A stretch of 64,000 nucleotides of DNA, taken from assembly GCA_900323505.1 (NCBI GenBank), contig OOIN01000034.1, positions 558,001 through 622,000 on the forward strand, written 5' to 3'. The notes under the pieces were generated by a model. The model saw only the letters and a program-made list of their open reading frames with translations. It was not told the origin of the DNA and searched no databases. How positions within the stretch are numbered: position 1 is the stretch's first letter; every line of letters begins with the position of its first letter. Made by a program: the position numbers and the translations under genes. Of this stretch, positions 43,498 through 52,498 are shown in pieces. The DNA is from Ustilago trichophora. Lineage: Eukaryota; Basidiomycota; Ustilaginomycetes; Ustilaginales; Ustilaginaceae.

Positions 43498-44616
43498 TTG
43501 GCAGCCTTCCTCCTCTGGAACGGCCTCTCCAGCAGCACCAGGTCTCGCTCAGCCACGGTCTGCCACAACTACCTCCAATGCGCCACCAGATGCGGCGTTG
43601 CTCAACCCTTCCCAGCAACTGCCACCTCCCTCATCGAATGGTGCGCACACCACCAGGCCGAGAACAAGTCATGCAGCCTCCTCAAGCGTAACCTCGCCGC
43701 GCTCAAGTCCTGGCACATTGACCTGGGCATCAGCACCTCAGCCTTCCACTCAGATGTCGTGATCTCTCACTTTGTAGATACTCTCCTCCCGATTCCCCGA
43801 TTGCGCAGACAGGTAGGCTTAACTTACTCAGCCCGCTCGCAATCCTCCTTTCTCAAACATTACCTCGTCTGTGCCTTCAGCATGACATCAGAGCGTCTTG
43901 CACAAGTCACCAGAGGCTTCAAAAGGATCAATGGTGTCCCAAACCCGGTCGCCAAGCTGCCAATCACGCTGCCTCTCCTCCGTCGCCTTGTTCAGGCCTT
44001 GCACTCGGTCTGCTCATCCCAGCACGACCGCAGGATGTACCGGGCGGCATTCTGCCTTGCCTATGCCTGCTTCTTGCGCGCTGGCGAGTTCACTTGGGAA
44101 GCGCAAGGAGACGCCGCCCCACTCACGGTTGGCTCAGTCTCCTTTGCTGATGACAACTCCTTCGCCACTGTCCACCTGCCTTCCAGCAAGACAGACCCTT
44201 TCAGGACAGGTGTTACGCTCACAGCGCCAGCAGTGCCCCTTTTGACGTGCGCCATCTCAGCCTTGGCAGTCATCTGCCATGGCCGTCCACCCTCGGCGCC
44301 CCTCTTCATCCTCGAAGGTGACCGCCCTTTCAGTTGCAGCGCATTCTCCAGCATTCTGCGCCAATGCCTTCGACACTGCGGCATCCAGCCATCGTCTTAC
44401 TCTGGCCACTCTTTCCGCCAAGGAGCTGCAACTTCAGCAGCCTCCAATGGCGTCAACGACGACACCATCCATGCCTTGGGCTGATGGAGGAGCGACTGTT
44501 TTCGTCGATATATCGACAAGTCCGTCGTCGAACGCGCGGCAACAGCTTGCTCTGCCTTGTACGCCAACACCAGCCATGCCCTCGACCTCTCCGTGGCTGT
44601 GTGGCGCAACCTCTGA
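43498..44616 (+). pseudogene. DIRS tyrosine recombinase with premature TGA (copy A)
   Basis: The open part is 328 residues: an N-terminal SAM-like DNA-binding domain (LLWNGLSSSTRSRSATVCHN, LLKRNLAALKSWHIDLG) and a catalytic domain with the first Arg in FLRAGEFTWE and the HxxR box in YSGHSFRQGAATSAASNG. A TGA at 44482-44484 stops it where copy B has TGC. The same frame continues after the TGA for about 43 codons to a natural-looking stop at 44614-44616, and that part holds the only Tyr (in a RRYID context) that could be the nucleophile. So the encoded protein lacks its catalytic Tyr. Confidence 0.85.
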
Positions 44617-44690
44617 TGCCTTCCCTCTACTCTCCTCAATGGGAGCTGACCCTCGATGCTCTCCAGCCGCCGCTCTCAACCGGTGTCCTG

Positions 44691-45058
44691 AGTCGCGGTT
44701 ATTTGCTACTTTGTTTTGTCGCGGTTTTTTCTTTTTTCCGATTTTGCAGATCCAGCCGATCTCCCGATCGCGCTCGATTTTGTTCACAATTTTGTTGCGC
44801 GATAATTTTTCGCGATCACAGATCTGCCGATCTGGCAGATCTGTCCGATATTTTCAATCACTGCAAATTTTTTCGCAAGCTACTCATCAAAAGTGGCCCG
44901 CGCACTGCGCGCGCGTGTGTCAAATGCGATCAGTATCTCAGCTACCTCTTCCTTTAGTAATACCATCTTCCTCTTTGCTTCGTTACTCATGACCAAGCTT
45001 GGTTTGTCTTTCTTCTCGATCCTCTCCTCATCTACTCAATAATACTAGCTCATTACAC
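44691..45058. other. AT-rich stretch with hairpin, between DIRS copy A and the NST1 fragment
   Basis: The sequence is unlike its neighbours: T-rich with many CGATC and GATC motifs. A perfect 10-base stem CAGATCTGCC/GGCAGATCTG with a 5-base loop is at 44819-44843. No gene is seen. It may be the terminal part of the DIRS element or another repeat. Confidence 0.45.
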
Positions 45059-45828
45059 CGGTACACCTAACGGTCTGCTGCTTGCACTCTTAGTGGCCAC
45101 GGCTGAAAGCTCGCAAGCGACTCTCACAAGTAAGGCAATCATATCTATTCTTTCTCCTTGTTGGTTTCCATGGATGATGATGATGATGGTGAACAGCGGA
45201 CGTGCCAAGTGACAGTGAATACTACGACAATGGAGAGCTTGACAAGGACGACAAAATCCTCGATGCCCAAGGTGGCCTTCTTCGTGCTCGAGAGCGTGTA
45301 TGGATGCAGGATGGCGCAGATCACGTGCATGGACCCAACGGCATGGCTGTCCATCCAGATGAACTGTGCTCTGCAAGTAAGAACAAAAAGAAGAAGAAGA
45401 AGAAGAAAGGTGGCGCTGGAGCTGGAAATGGACATGGCGATGACGAAGCACACAAGATCAAAGTCGAAGTGCCTCCCCCGCCCAAGCCCGTCCCCAATCA
45501 TCTGCCTCCGTCGACCAACATCTCTTCGATTGCTTGTAACTCAAATCCGCCGCCTCCCAGCTCGCAAGCCGCTGGCAAACAGCCAATGACCTTCAACTCA
45601 ACTGGAAAGACGCCAGCAAGACCGGCCAACGGTGTTCCACCTTCATCCAACTTGGGCAAGCACTCGGTCTCGTCCTCAACTCACGGACAGCAGCCCGCAG
45701 CCAACCCATCAACCAACAATGCAAAGATCTGGTCGACCAGCTCAGCAGAGGAGCGCGAGTGCATCAAGGAATCCTGGCTTGGTCTCTCGATGAAGGATAG
45801 GTTGCACTTGACACCTCTGGCGCTGTGA
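45059..45828 (+). pseudogene. Fragment of an NST1-like stress-response gene
   Basis: Two exon-like pieces (45059-45129 and 45197-45828) join across an intron with GTAAGG and ACAG ends. They read SSQATLTTDVPSDSEYYDNG, then GLLRARERVWMQDGADHVHG, a Lys run, a disordered part, and finally IWSTSSAEERECIKESWLGL. That last block matches the start of the conserved Nst1 core (in yeasts and moulds IW.T..EERERI.EFW..L), where the real protein continues for hundreds of residues with a Cys-rich motif. Here it ends nine residues later with unrelated sequence and a stop. There is no start codon context upstream. So both ends are missing and the piece sits among transposons. NST1 homology is from memory of the family. 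Confidence 0.6.
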
Positions 45829-46138
45829 ATGGCAGCGACCCTCTCTCTCACACAAGGGCGGCTCATGGTGGTTGTGACGCAAGACAGATGCCTACTGCGG
45901 TGCTACTTCTAATTTATTGTTGTTATGCTCACATGATTGCGCTGGCAGCCACGGATGGCTGTCAGTAGGACTGTGCTGATGTGCTGCCTGGCCAGGTGCG
46001 CCACCCAATCATATTGGGTGGCTACAGTGAGAAGCCACCCGGGGTGACATCGGGGGGGTGGCTTCGAGTCGGCATTTTCCTTTTTTTAGGATATGAATGG
46101 AAAATTGAACCGCGATTGATGCTAGTGGCGCTTGTTTA

Positions 46139-46923
46139 ACGTGAGTGGCCCATTTGTGGGTCACACAAACAATTTTCTAAAACTTTTGTATTGCAACCAC
46201 AAAAAATCTGAACGCTTTTTGGAACATTTGTATCGATGCATCATCAATGGGCCTGACTCACAAATGGGCCACTCACGTCATGTTGAAAAGTTATTTGGTT
46301 ATTTGACAAGCTCCATGACAAAGTTTTGGAATGCGTGGACATTTTTTCTTGCTTGTCTGCACTTTGTCACCCGCAAATGACACGTCGCTGAGCGGATATC
46401 ACCATTTCCGACTCATGGCTGGGACTCTTTGCTATAAAACTCAAGAATGACATTTCGAATCGATATCAACGTGGTGAAGTGAAGACGAGGTATTTCTTTA
46501 TCCTCTTTACTCAACAAATGTGACATATTCAAAAACTTCTCGCGCGGTCTTTGCAAAGACGACAATTATTGCCGAAAGGACGCGTCTCGTGTCATAATCT
46601 TGCAATGATCGCTTGGATGCCTAGCTTGCCAAGCACAGACCAAGAATCCAGCCCAACACCAAGCATCAGCATTTGGTCCTCCTCATCATCAAGTTTGGAT
46701 GTAGCCCAGCAGCAAGCGTTGTGCTTGACAATGCTTCCTCCGGCCTGGAGGACTTGGAGGAGCCCAGATATCCTGGATATCATGATTGGTATGATGAAGA
46801 CGACTGCTCAGATGACGAGATTGACCTGCTTTGATGCTTTTTTGCATGCCAAATGGTCACAAGAATGCAAAGAGTATCATTTGTATTTACGCGCAAAATG
46901 ACCCATTAATGGGCCAGTCACGT
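46139..46923 (+). mobile_element. 785-bp TA-flanked element with 25-bp imperfect terminal inverted repeats
   Basis: The ends start ACGTGAGTGGCCCATT (left) and, reversed, ACGTGACTGGCCCATT (right); 22 of 25 bases match. A TA lies directly outside each end (46137-46138 and 46924-46925), as for Tc1/mariner elements. A third copy of the 25-mer, inverted, is at 46254-46278 and matches the left end at 24 of 25. Inside, one frame near 46690-46835 reads as an acidic tail (GLEDLEEPRYPGYHDWYDED) that might be a transposase remnant. Otherwise it is non-coding, so it is likely a non-autonomous derivative. Confidence 0.6.
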
Positions 46924-47236
46924 TATATGGATTCTTTGCACAATGTCTGACGGGTGCGACAACAATAAAAGTTGCAAGGAAAAAGAAGATGAGATTGATT
47001 GGTCACGCCTGTGTGCGTCGGTCAGACCTGTTGCAGAAATATAGTGGTATGAAAGCAACTCACTGAAGGAGCGACGACACTCGGTGCTAAACTGAGAGAT
47101 TTCACGTCAGCCGACGACGATTTGACCGTATTTTGAACTGACCTCCTGGAATTGTGTACGTCGAAATAATTCAAGAAATGACAACTGTCACTAAAAATAC
47201 GGTGACAGATACTTTTACAGCGCGCTGGCTTCAAAA

Positions 47237-47388
47237 ATCATTTCGTAAAAAAAGGAAAAAATTCGTCACGAACCCACCCTTGAAGCCACCCCCGATCTGG
47301 CTGGCTTCGAGGGTGGGTTTTCATCGTAGCCACCCTGGGTGGCTTCAAGGGTGGCTTCGTGACAGTTTTCCTTCTTTTACGATATGAT
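47237..47388. repeat. 152-bp foldback (MITE-like) sequence
   Basis: The left arm (47237 to about 47292) and right arm (about 47333-47388) are inverted copies: ATCAT..CGTAAAA, GGAAAA, GTCACGAA and CCACCCTTGAAGCCACCC in each. The loop is about 40 bases and itself contains CCACCC/GGGTGG pairs. It has no coding capacity. It belongs to the same family as the inverted ends at 46016 and 47557. Confidence 0.65.
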
Positions 47389-47852
47389 ACAGAAAAGTCA
47401 CGCAGCAGATAAACCTCATTGCAAGCAACGTCTGACGCTGATGCGGTGTCACTGATGTGATTTTCAACGGTTTTGACATTCATATCCTGAAAAAAAGAAA
47501 AATCCGTCATGAAGCCACCCAGGGTGGCTTCGCAGCTGGCTTCTCAATGTAGCCACCTCACCACTCCAGGCATACTGGCCGGGCAGCCTGCCAGCACAGC
47601 CTGCAGGACCACACTGGCAAGGCAGCCCTGCCAGTGTGACCTACAGGTTACAAAACATCATGTCAACATCATATATGTCAGCAATATAAATACAAGGTTG
47701 TTCAAAGCTGTGCGCAAAAACGAAAGGTCAGGCGTAAGATCAGATGTGAAGCAAATGTCAAATGTGAGCCAGAGGTTGAAGTTCAAAGCACAATGAGCTG
47801 CCAAAAGTTGGGTAAAGCGTGAGGCGCAGTTGACTTGAGTCGAGCTACTTAC

Positions 47853-48101
47853 GCTGCAGTGTGTGGAGAGAAAGCTCTTCCTCCTTCATCTCGTCGATCC
47901 ACATCCCAGCCACCTTTTCAAGCTTGCCCGCAGCGAGGTAGCAGAGAACAGCATTCTTGCGGTGTTCCTTGGCCTGAGTAGCGTCCGAGTTGCATGTGAC
48001 GGTGTACTGGAACTTGAGGCACTGGCCGAGCTGCTTGGTGAGGTTGCTGAACTCGTCCTGCTTGGCAAAAGTGCAGAGGACGACAAAGATCTCTTGCCAC
48101 T
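47853..48101 (-). pseudogene. Internal fragment of a SEC31-like COPII coat gene
   Basis: The minus strand encodes about 83 uninterrupted residues, including WQEIFVVLCTFAKQDEFSNL, RKNAVLCYLAAGKLEKVAGM and WIDEMKEEELSLHTLQ. This resembles the helical ACE1-type region of Sec31, the outer COPII coat protein. It ends exactly at a good splice donor (GTAAGT at 47852-47847), so it looks like the end of an exon. There is no start, no following exon, and the 5' end merges with unrelated sequence near 48101. It is therefore a gene fragment inside transposon DNA. The assignment is by remembered family pattern. Confidence 0.55.
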
Positions 48102-48329
48102 TGCTTCAATGCGAAGTGTGGTTGAGCACTACCATCATCACTTAGACTGAGATCATGAGAAAGAAAACATTATGATTGCCTAACTCTGGGGGAGTCGCCT
48201 GTGAGCTCCCAGCCGTGGCCACATGGTGTGCGAGTGGCGTACTGTAAGGTGTGACGGTCACAAGCTGAGGCTGGAGAGCAAGGAGAGGCAAATTCCCAGG
48301 TTGGAGGCATGTCATCAAGTGGCTGGCCG

Positions 48330-49316
48330 TCAGAGGTCACGCCAGGCAATGGTATCAAGATGCAGAGGGGCGGTGGCGTTGGTGTAGAGGGCTGCCTTGG
48401 TAGTGGCAGCCCTGTCAGCGGCTGACCTGTCGACATAGCGTCAAAAGCAGTTGCTTCGCCAGCAACCAAGACCCCTGATGGTGTCGGCGTCAATGCCGTT
48501 GGAGGCTGCCCATGTTGCTGCACCCCTGCGGAAGGAGTGGCCTGAGTACAGCTCCGGGGGGATGCTGCAAGCCTGGAGACAATGGCGGGGGACGGTGACA
48601 AAGGCGGCACGTGTGAAGGGTTGGCCACCCTCCAATGTAAAGAGTGGTTCCTGAGGCTCTCTGTTGTGGCAGATGACACGGAGAGCTGACACAGCGCAGG
48701 TGCTAAGGTTGACAGCTGGTGCTGTGAGCGCCGCACCTTGCCAAAAGGGGTCCATCTTGCTGGCTGGCAAGGTGACCGTGACGTGCGAGTTGTCACGCGC
48801 AAAGGAGACTGCGGCGACTTTGAGCACATTGGGGCCTTCCGTTTCCCAAGTGAGCTCGCCTGAGCGGAGGAAGCAAGCAAAGGCGAGGCAGAAGGTGGCT
48901 CTGTACATGCGCCTATTATGTCGAGAGACGCAGACCGTGTGGAGGGCTTGTACGAGCTGTCGCAGGAGGGGGAGGGTGATGGGCAGCTTGGCGACTGGGA
49001 GAGGAGCACCAACAAGTTGCTTGAAACCCCGTACGGTACGTTCGAGGCGTTCGTCGGCAAAAGCGGCTGTTGGGAGGCCAAGATCGATGTGAGACGACTT
49101 GAGCGCTGAGAGATCGCTCTTGAGCGTGTTGTACGACTTGCCAACGGTGTGATGATGCGCGACCCATTCAATGAGCAGGGTTGGCGAGGCTGGGAAGGGG
49201 TGGATGGCAAGGTTGGTGGCAAAGGAGGCGAAGTCGGCATACATTGCTGCTGCATGAGCTCGAGTGCTGGCGGCGAGGCCGTTCCAGAGGAGGGTGGCAG
49301 CTCGAAGCGAGAGGCC
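48330..49316 (-). pseudogene. DIRS tyrosine recombinase with premature TGA (copy B)
   Basis: The recombinase part begins near SLRAATLLWNGLAAST just inside the LTR junction and runs through LLRQLVQALHTVCVSRHNRR, FLRSGELTWE (first catalytic Arg) and YSGHSFRRGAATWAASNG (HxxR). TGA at 48441-48443 stops it where copy A has CGT/CGA-type Arg codons; the frame continues to 48330. The Tyr in the RYVDR context lies beyond the TGA. Translating further upstream gives a long N-terminal extension, but this is only LTR sequence read in frame, not protein. The first mutation is consistent with CGA to TGA. Confidence 0.85.
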
Positions 49317-49321
49317 AGAGG

Positions 49322-50267
49322 TGTTACAGGCCTCACGTGGGCTGACCAGGGTCAGGCACAAGTGGAGGCCGGAGGGGCGCAGCAGCGGCTGTGCGCAGAA
49401 ATGGCGCACAGGCGCAAAAGTACTCGGCCGGCAGGTGGAGTTCACTGGACGACTTTCCGGAGGGAAATTGGCAAGTGGCATCCACCTGGCGATCCTCACG
49501 CGCTGAGCGCAAAAAGGCGCCGTCAGGGACGTACGGGAGAGGTGCGGCCAATGGCGTACAGCGGAGGGATGGCCAAGGGGCTTGTCACCATCAGGGATGG
49601 CGAGCAAGACGCTTGGGGGGAGATATGAAGGACGCGTAGATGAGGGGGGGAATGAAGTGGGTGGCTCCCCACAGGTGCCACCCAGAGCCAACGTACACAG
49701 GCTGATACAGCATGTGGCCACGTCGAGCCATATGGCCGTCCTCCTGGTGAGGGTGAGGCCATATATACTCACACTGCTCAGGCGTGCGATGGGGCGGAGC
49801 CCCATCCACTCTACTAATTACTTATCTTATCACAATCTTTCAACCGTCAGTATAACACTGTCTCTTGTATCAGTCGTCTCGTAGCAATCCAGGCATTGCT
49901 ACTTTCTCGTGTGTGTGTAGTATCACATCAAAGACGCCGTCGACACCTACATTGACGCTACGGCACCTCAACCGTAGGCAGCACCTCCACTGCGGTCCTG
50001 ACACCACCATCAGTACCATACGACAACTGTCGGAGCGCTACGGACACTTGCGCAACGACAAGCGTCAACCAGCATTTCCCAAGCCATTGTACGACTTCTC
50101 GTACGACTCGCCAGGTCTAGTTCGTGCCGCTCTGCCTCTGGACGGAGTGTCCACAGCAGTTAGTCGAGAGTTGCCCGAAGGCCGGCGCTCGCCGATTAAT
50201 TAGTGGAAAATTGCCCAAAGACATCGATTCGACGATTCCGGGATTCTCAGGCGCACGACCGCTGACA
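49322..50267 (+). mobile_element. Solo LTR, copy B, with 5-bp target duplication AGAGG
   Basis: The 946-base LTR starts TGTTACAGG and ends GCTGACA. It is flanked by AGAGG at 49317-49321 and 50268-50272, a perfect 5-base target duplication. No internal retrotransposon sequence is present, so the two LTRs of a full element recombined. It is inserted in the link between RNase H and YR of DIRS copy B. A TATA-like ATATATA is at 49761-49767. It differs from copy A mainly by transitions. Confidence 0.93.
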
Positions 50268-50272
50268 AGAGG

Positions 50273-50791
50273 CTCTGGTGAAGCTCCCTGGCGGTTGAAC
50301 CGCAGCAGGTTGAAGGCGGCAGGGAACTGCTGCTGTATAAAGGCAAAGCGTCGACGAGAGAGGGCGTCAGCAAGAACATTTGCCTCAGACGAGACTTGCA
50401 CGGGGACAAGGTCAATGTGCTGCTGTAGGCACAGGGAGAAGATCTCCCTAAAGAGCACCTGGGTCTGGGGATCCTGGATTGAGCCCTTGCAAAGGCCGTA
50501 TTCCACATTCTCGTTGTCGATGTGAATGACAACGCGTCTTGGGCCAGTCCAGTGGGGGGAGAAGAGGCGCAAGGCCTCTAGGACGGCCAAGGCCTCGAGG
50601 AAACGGATGTCTTTTTGCCGATGGCAACGAGACAGTTCCTTAGAGAACACCGCAGAAGGTGTAGCCATGCTGCCTAAGTGGCCGCCAATGCAGCGCTTGG
50701 ATGCATCCGTCCAGACATGCTTGATGATGAGTGGGGAGGGCTGAAGGAGAGAGACGCCGTCCCACGAGTGGAGTGTGCCCATCCACCAGAG
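50273..50791 (-). pseudogene. DIRS RNase H domain (copy B)
   Basis: The frame starts LHSWDGVSLLQPSPLIIK, continues HVWTDASKRCIGGHLGS with the first catalytic Asp, then RFLEALAVLEALRLFSPHWT, VVIHIDNENVEYGL, and ANVLADALSRRRFAF. All acidic positions of a retroelement RNase H seem present. The N-terminal codons CTC TGG TGG ATG repeat the end of the RT frame on the other strand, marking the inversion breakpoint. The C-terminus is cut by the solo LTR. Confidence 0.82.
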
Positions 50792-51442
50792 TCGTCATCA
50801 CGCTTGCCTGCACTGCCAGCAGAAGCATCCAATGACGCAGTGCCCCTCCTTGGTTGGCAAGGCAACCACCAACCCGCTGCTCAAGAAGGCAAACTAATGG
50901 TGGGTATACCTCACCCAGGCGACACGCATTGCCATCGACCTGTGTCATGCACAGCTTTGACAAGGCCAGAGCTCATCTCTGCGCCCACTTCCCTGCCTGG
51001 TTGGCCATACAATGCACCACCCAAGTCTGAGCAATCCTCAGCACCGTCCTCCTTGCCTGGTTGGCACTCAATTGTACCGTCTTCACTTGCTCTGCCTCCA
51101 CAGGCACCATCCAGGTCGGGGATCCTCCCCGCACCTTCACCTTTGCCTGGTCGGCCTACAATTGCACCATCTTTGCTTGGTCAGCGTACAACTGCACCGC
51201 CCAGGTCTGAGCGCTCCTTAGCTCCTGGTTCTTGTCCACCGCTGGACGCACTTGCCGACGGTATCGTCAACATGCCGCCTGACCTCGCTGCTTCGACACT
51301 TCTCTCCTTGATTGCAGGTCACCAACCACCGCCGCTGAGACCCAACACTTTGTGCAAGCAACCCATCTTCCACCCTGCCAACGTGCCCGCCACCATTGGC
51401 TCCCTCCAACCACACCTCTGGGACCCATTCCTGGAGCTCTAA
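50791..51442 (+). pseudogene. DIRS gag-like, Pro-rich region (copy B)
   Basis: The frame has imperfect Pro-rich repeats of about 20-25 residues (SSLPGWHSIVPSS, SPLPGRPTIAPSL, and related). It ends with PATIGSLQPHLWDPFLEL and an in-frame TAA at 51440-51442, directly continuous with the RT frame after the stop. In related elements this region is the gag/pol N-terminus. The first part of the apparent open frame (50678-50790) is only antisense RNase H. Confidence 0.6.
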
Positions 51443-52498
51443 CCCAACCAAGCCCTTGCCACGCAGTTGCGCGGTGCCTTGCAACACGGCGTCAAGCTCG
51501 GTTACAACGGGCCTCTGCAACACAACACAAGGCTTGACGTTTCTAACCTGCCAATGGTCGAGGAGGACCTTCATCACCTTCGCTGTGAGGTCAAAGCTCA
51601 CCTCCAGGAAGGCTGTCTCCGCCACGTCGCCGACCCCAGCGCCATCAACTTGGTCTGCTCTCCAGTCGGTGTTGTTCCTAAGCCGCACAGCGACAAGAAG
51701 AGGACAATCTACCACCTCTCTCACCCTCGCAAGCCAGGCTTACGCTTGCTGTCAGTCAACGACGGTATCAACACCTCCTTTGTCACCATCCATTATGAGA
51801 GCTTGGACGCCATCATGGATTTCATTCACATGCATCCTAGCGCCTCCCTCTGGAAGGCAGACTTGGAGGATGCCTTTCGGCACATCATCGTGGCTGAGTC
51901 GGATGCACAACTCATGGGTATCCACTTTGAAGGCCAATACTATCAAGAATGTGCACTTGCCTTTGGAGGCCGCTCATCGCCGTTCTTGTTCAACCTCTTC
52001 GCCAAGTTCCTGCATTGGGTGACTTCCTTCGCCATGCAAGCTGTGCCTCAACCTTCCTCCTTCTCAGAGGTCTCGCACTACCTTGACAACTTCTTTGGCG
52101 CCTCGGACACCTCTGCCATGGCTGCCACACCCATCCAAGTGCTTAGCATGGCAGCAGCAGCACTTGGATTCAAGCTCAGCCACAAGAAGACGCTTTGGGA
52201 TGCTACCAAGCTCAAAATCCTTGGTATCAAGCTGGATTCTGTCGCCCAGACTGCCTCTATCACCAACCAGCGCTGCCAGCGCATCCTGCAGCTGTGCTCC
52301 CGCATCGTCGAACGCGGCTGTGCCTCACTACTTGAACTTCAGCAAGTTGCAGGCCACTTGCAGTTTGTCACAAGAATTGCCCCTCACGGTCGCGCATTCC
52401 TGCGCAGGCTATACAACGCAGTGCGCTTGCATTACAAGTCCCCCTTTGGTCGACGTATTAGCAAAGCGACCTGTGCTGAGCTCCTCTGGTGGATGTCT
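51443..52498 (+). pseudogene. DIRS reverse transcriptase with YLDN at the active site (copy B)
   Basis: The frame covers fingers and palm of a retroelement RT: SPVGVVPKPHSDKKRTIYHL, SVNDGIN, motif A WKADLEDAFRHIIV, FGGRSSPFLFNLFAKFLHW, and motif C HYLDNFFG. The usual motif C has two Asp (YxDD); here the second is Asn (GAC AAC). Then GFKLSHKKTLW and the thumb/connection LLELQQVAGHLQFVTRIAPH follow. The sequence leaves the element at LLWWM, codons CTC TGG TGG ATG, and enters unrelated DNA. A stop at 51440 separates it from gag. With motif C altered it is probably inactive. Confidence 0.85.

Larger units (their letters stand above)
43047..44690 (+). mobile_element. DIRS-type retrotransposon relic, copy A (RNase H plus tyrosine recombinase)
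   Basis: Plus-strand order RNase H then tyrosine recombinase is that of DIRS/Ngaro-type elements, which integrate with a recombinase instead of a DDE integrase. The 5' part (gag, RT and the start of RNase H) is missing and replaced by an LTR. The right limit near 44690 is approximate: homology to copy B fades after the recombinase stop. Confidence 0.8.
46016..47557. mobile_element. Candidate element with long (about 85-95 base) inverted ends of CCACCC/GGGTGG type
   Basis: The left end (46016-46106) and right end (about 47476-47557) are inverted copies of one sequence. The outermost bases read GGTGGCTACAGTGAGAAGCC on the left and GGTGGCTACATTGAGAAGCC on the right strand reversed. Further in, both reach GAAGCCACCC, an A/T run and CATATCC. 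No transposase is recognisable between them. A 785-base TA-flanked element and a smaller foldback of the same family lie inside. Boundaries and unity of the structure are inferred. Confidence 0.5.
48170..52498. mobile_element. DIRS-type retrotransposon, copy B, with inverted gag-RT half and inserted solo LTR
   Basis: The minus strand carries RNase H (50791-50273) and tyrosine recombinase (49316-48330). The plus strand carries gag-like and RT frames (50791-52498). In DIRS elements the order is gag, RT, RNase H, YR on one strand, so one half is inverted. The 12-base sequence CTCTGGTGGATG lies at the end of RT (52484-52495) and, inverted, at the start of RNase H (50780-50791). Inverting 50791-52484 back would rejoin RT to RNase H. 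A solo LTR splits RNase H from YR. The left limit near 48170 is approximate. Confidence 0.8.

Noticed and set aside
47863..48150. Plus-strand 95-codon frame over the SEC31-like fragment
   Set aside because: It is the antisense shadow of the better minus-strand coding stretch, which has family-like motifs and a splice donor.
48441..49805. A 454-codon minus-strand frame that looks like one protein
   Set aside because: Its first 160 or so residues are translated LTR sequence; only the part left of 49316 is recombinase. It is a chimera made by the LTR insertion.
50678..51442. A 254-codon plus-strand frame starting with ATG
   Set aside because: The first 37 codons are antisense RNase H across the inversion breakpoint; only the part from 50791 belongs to the element's gag-like region.
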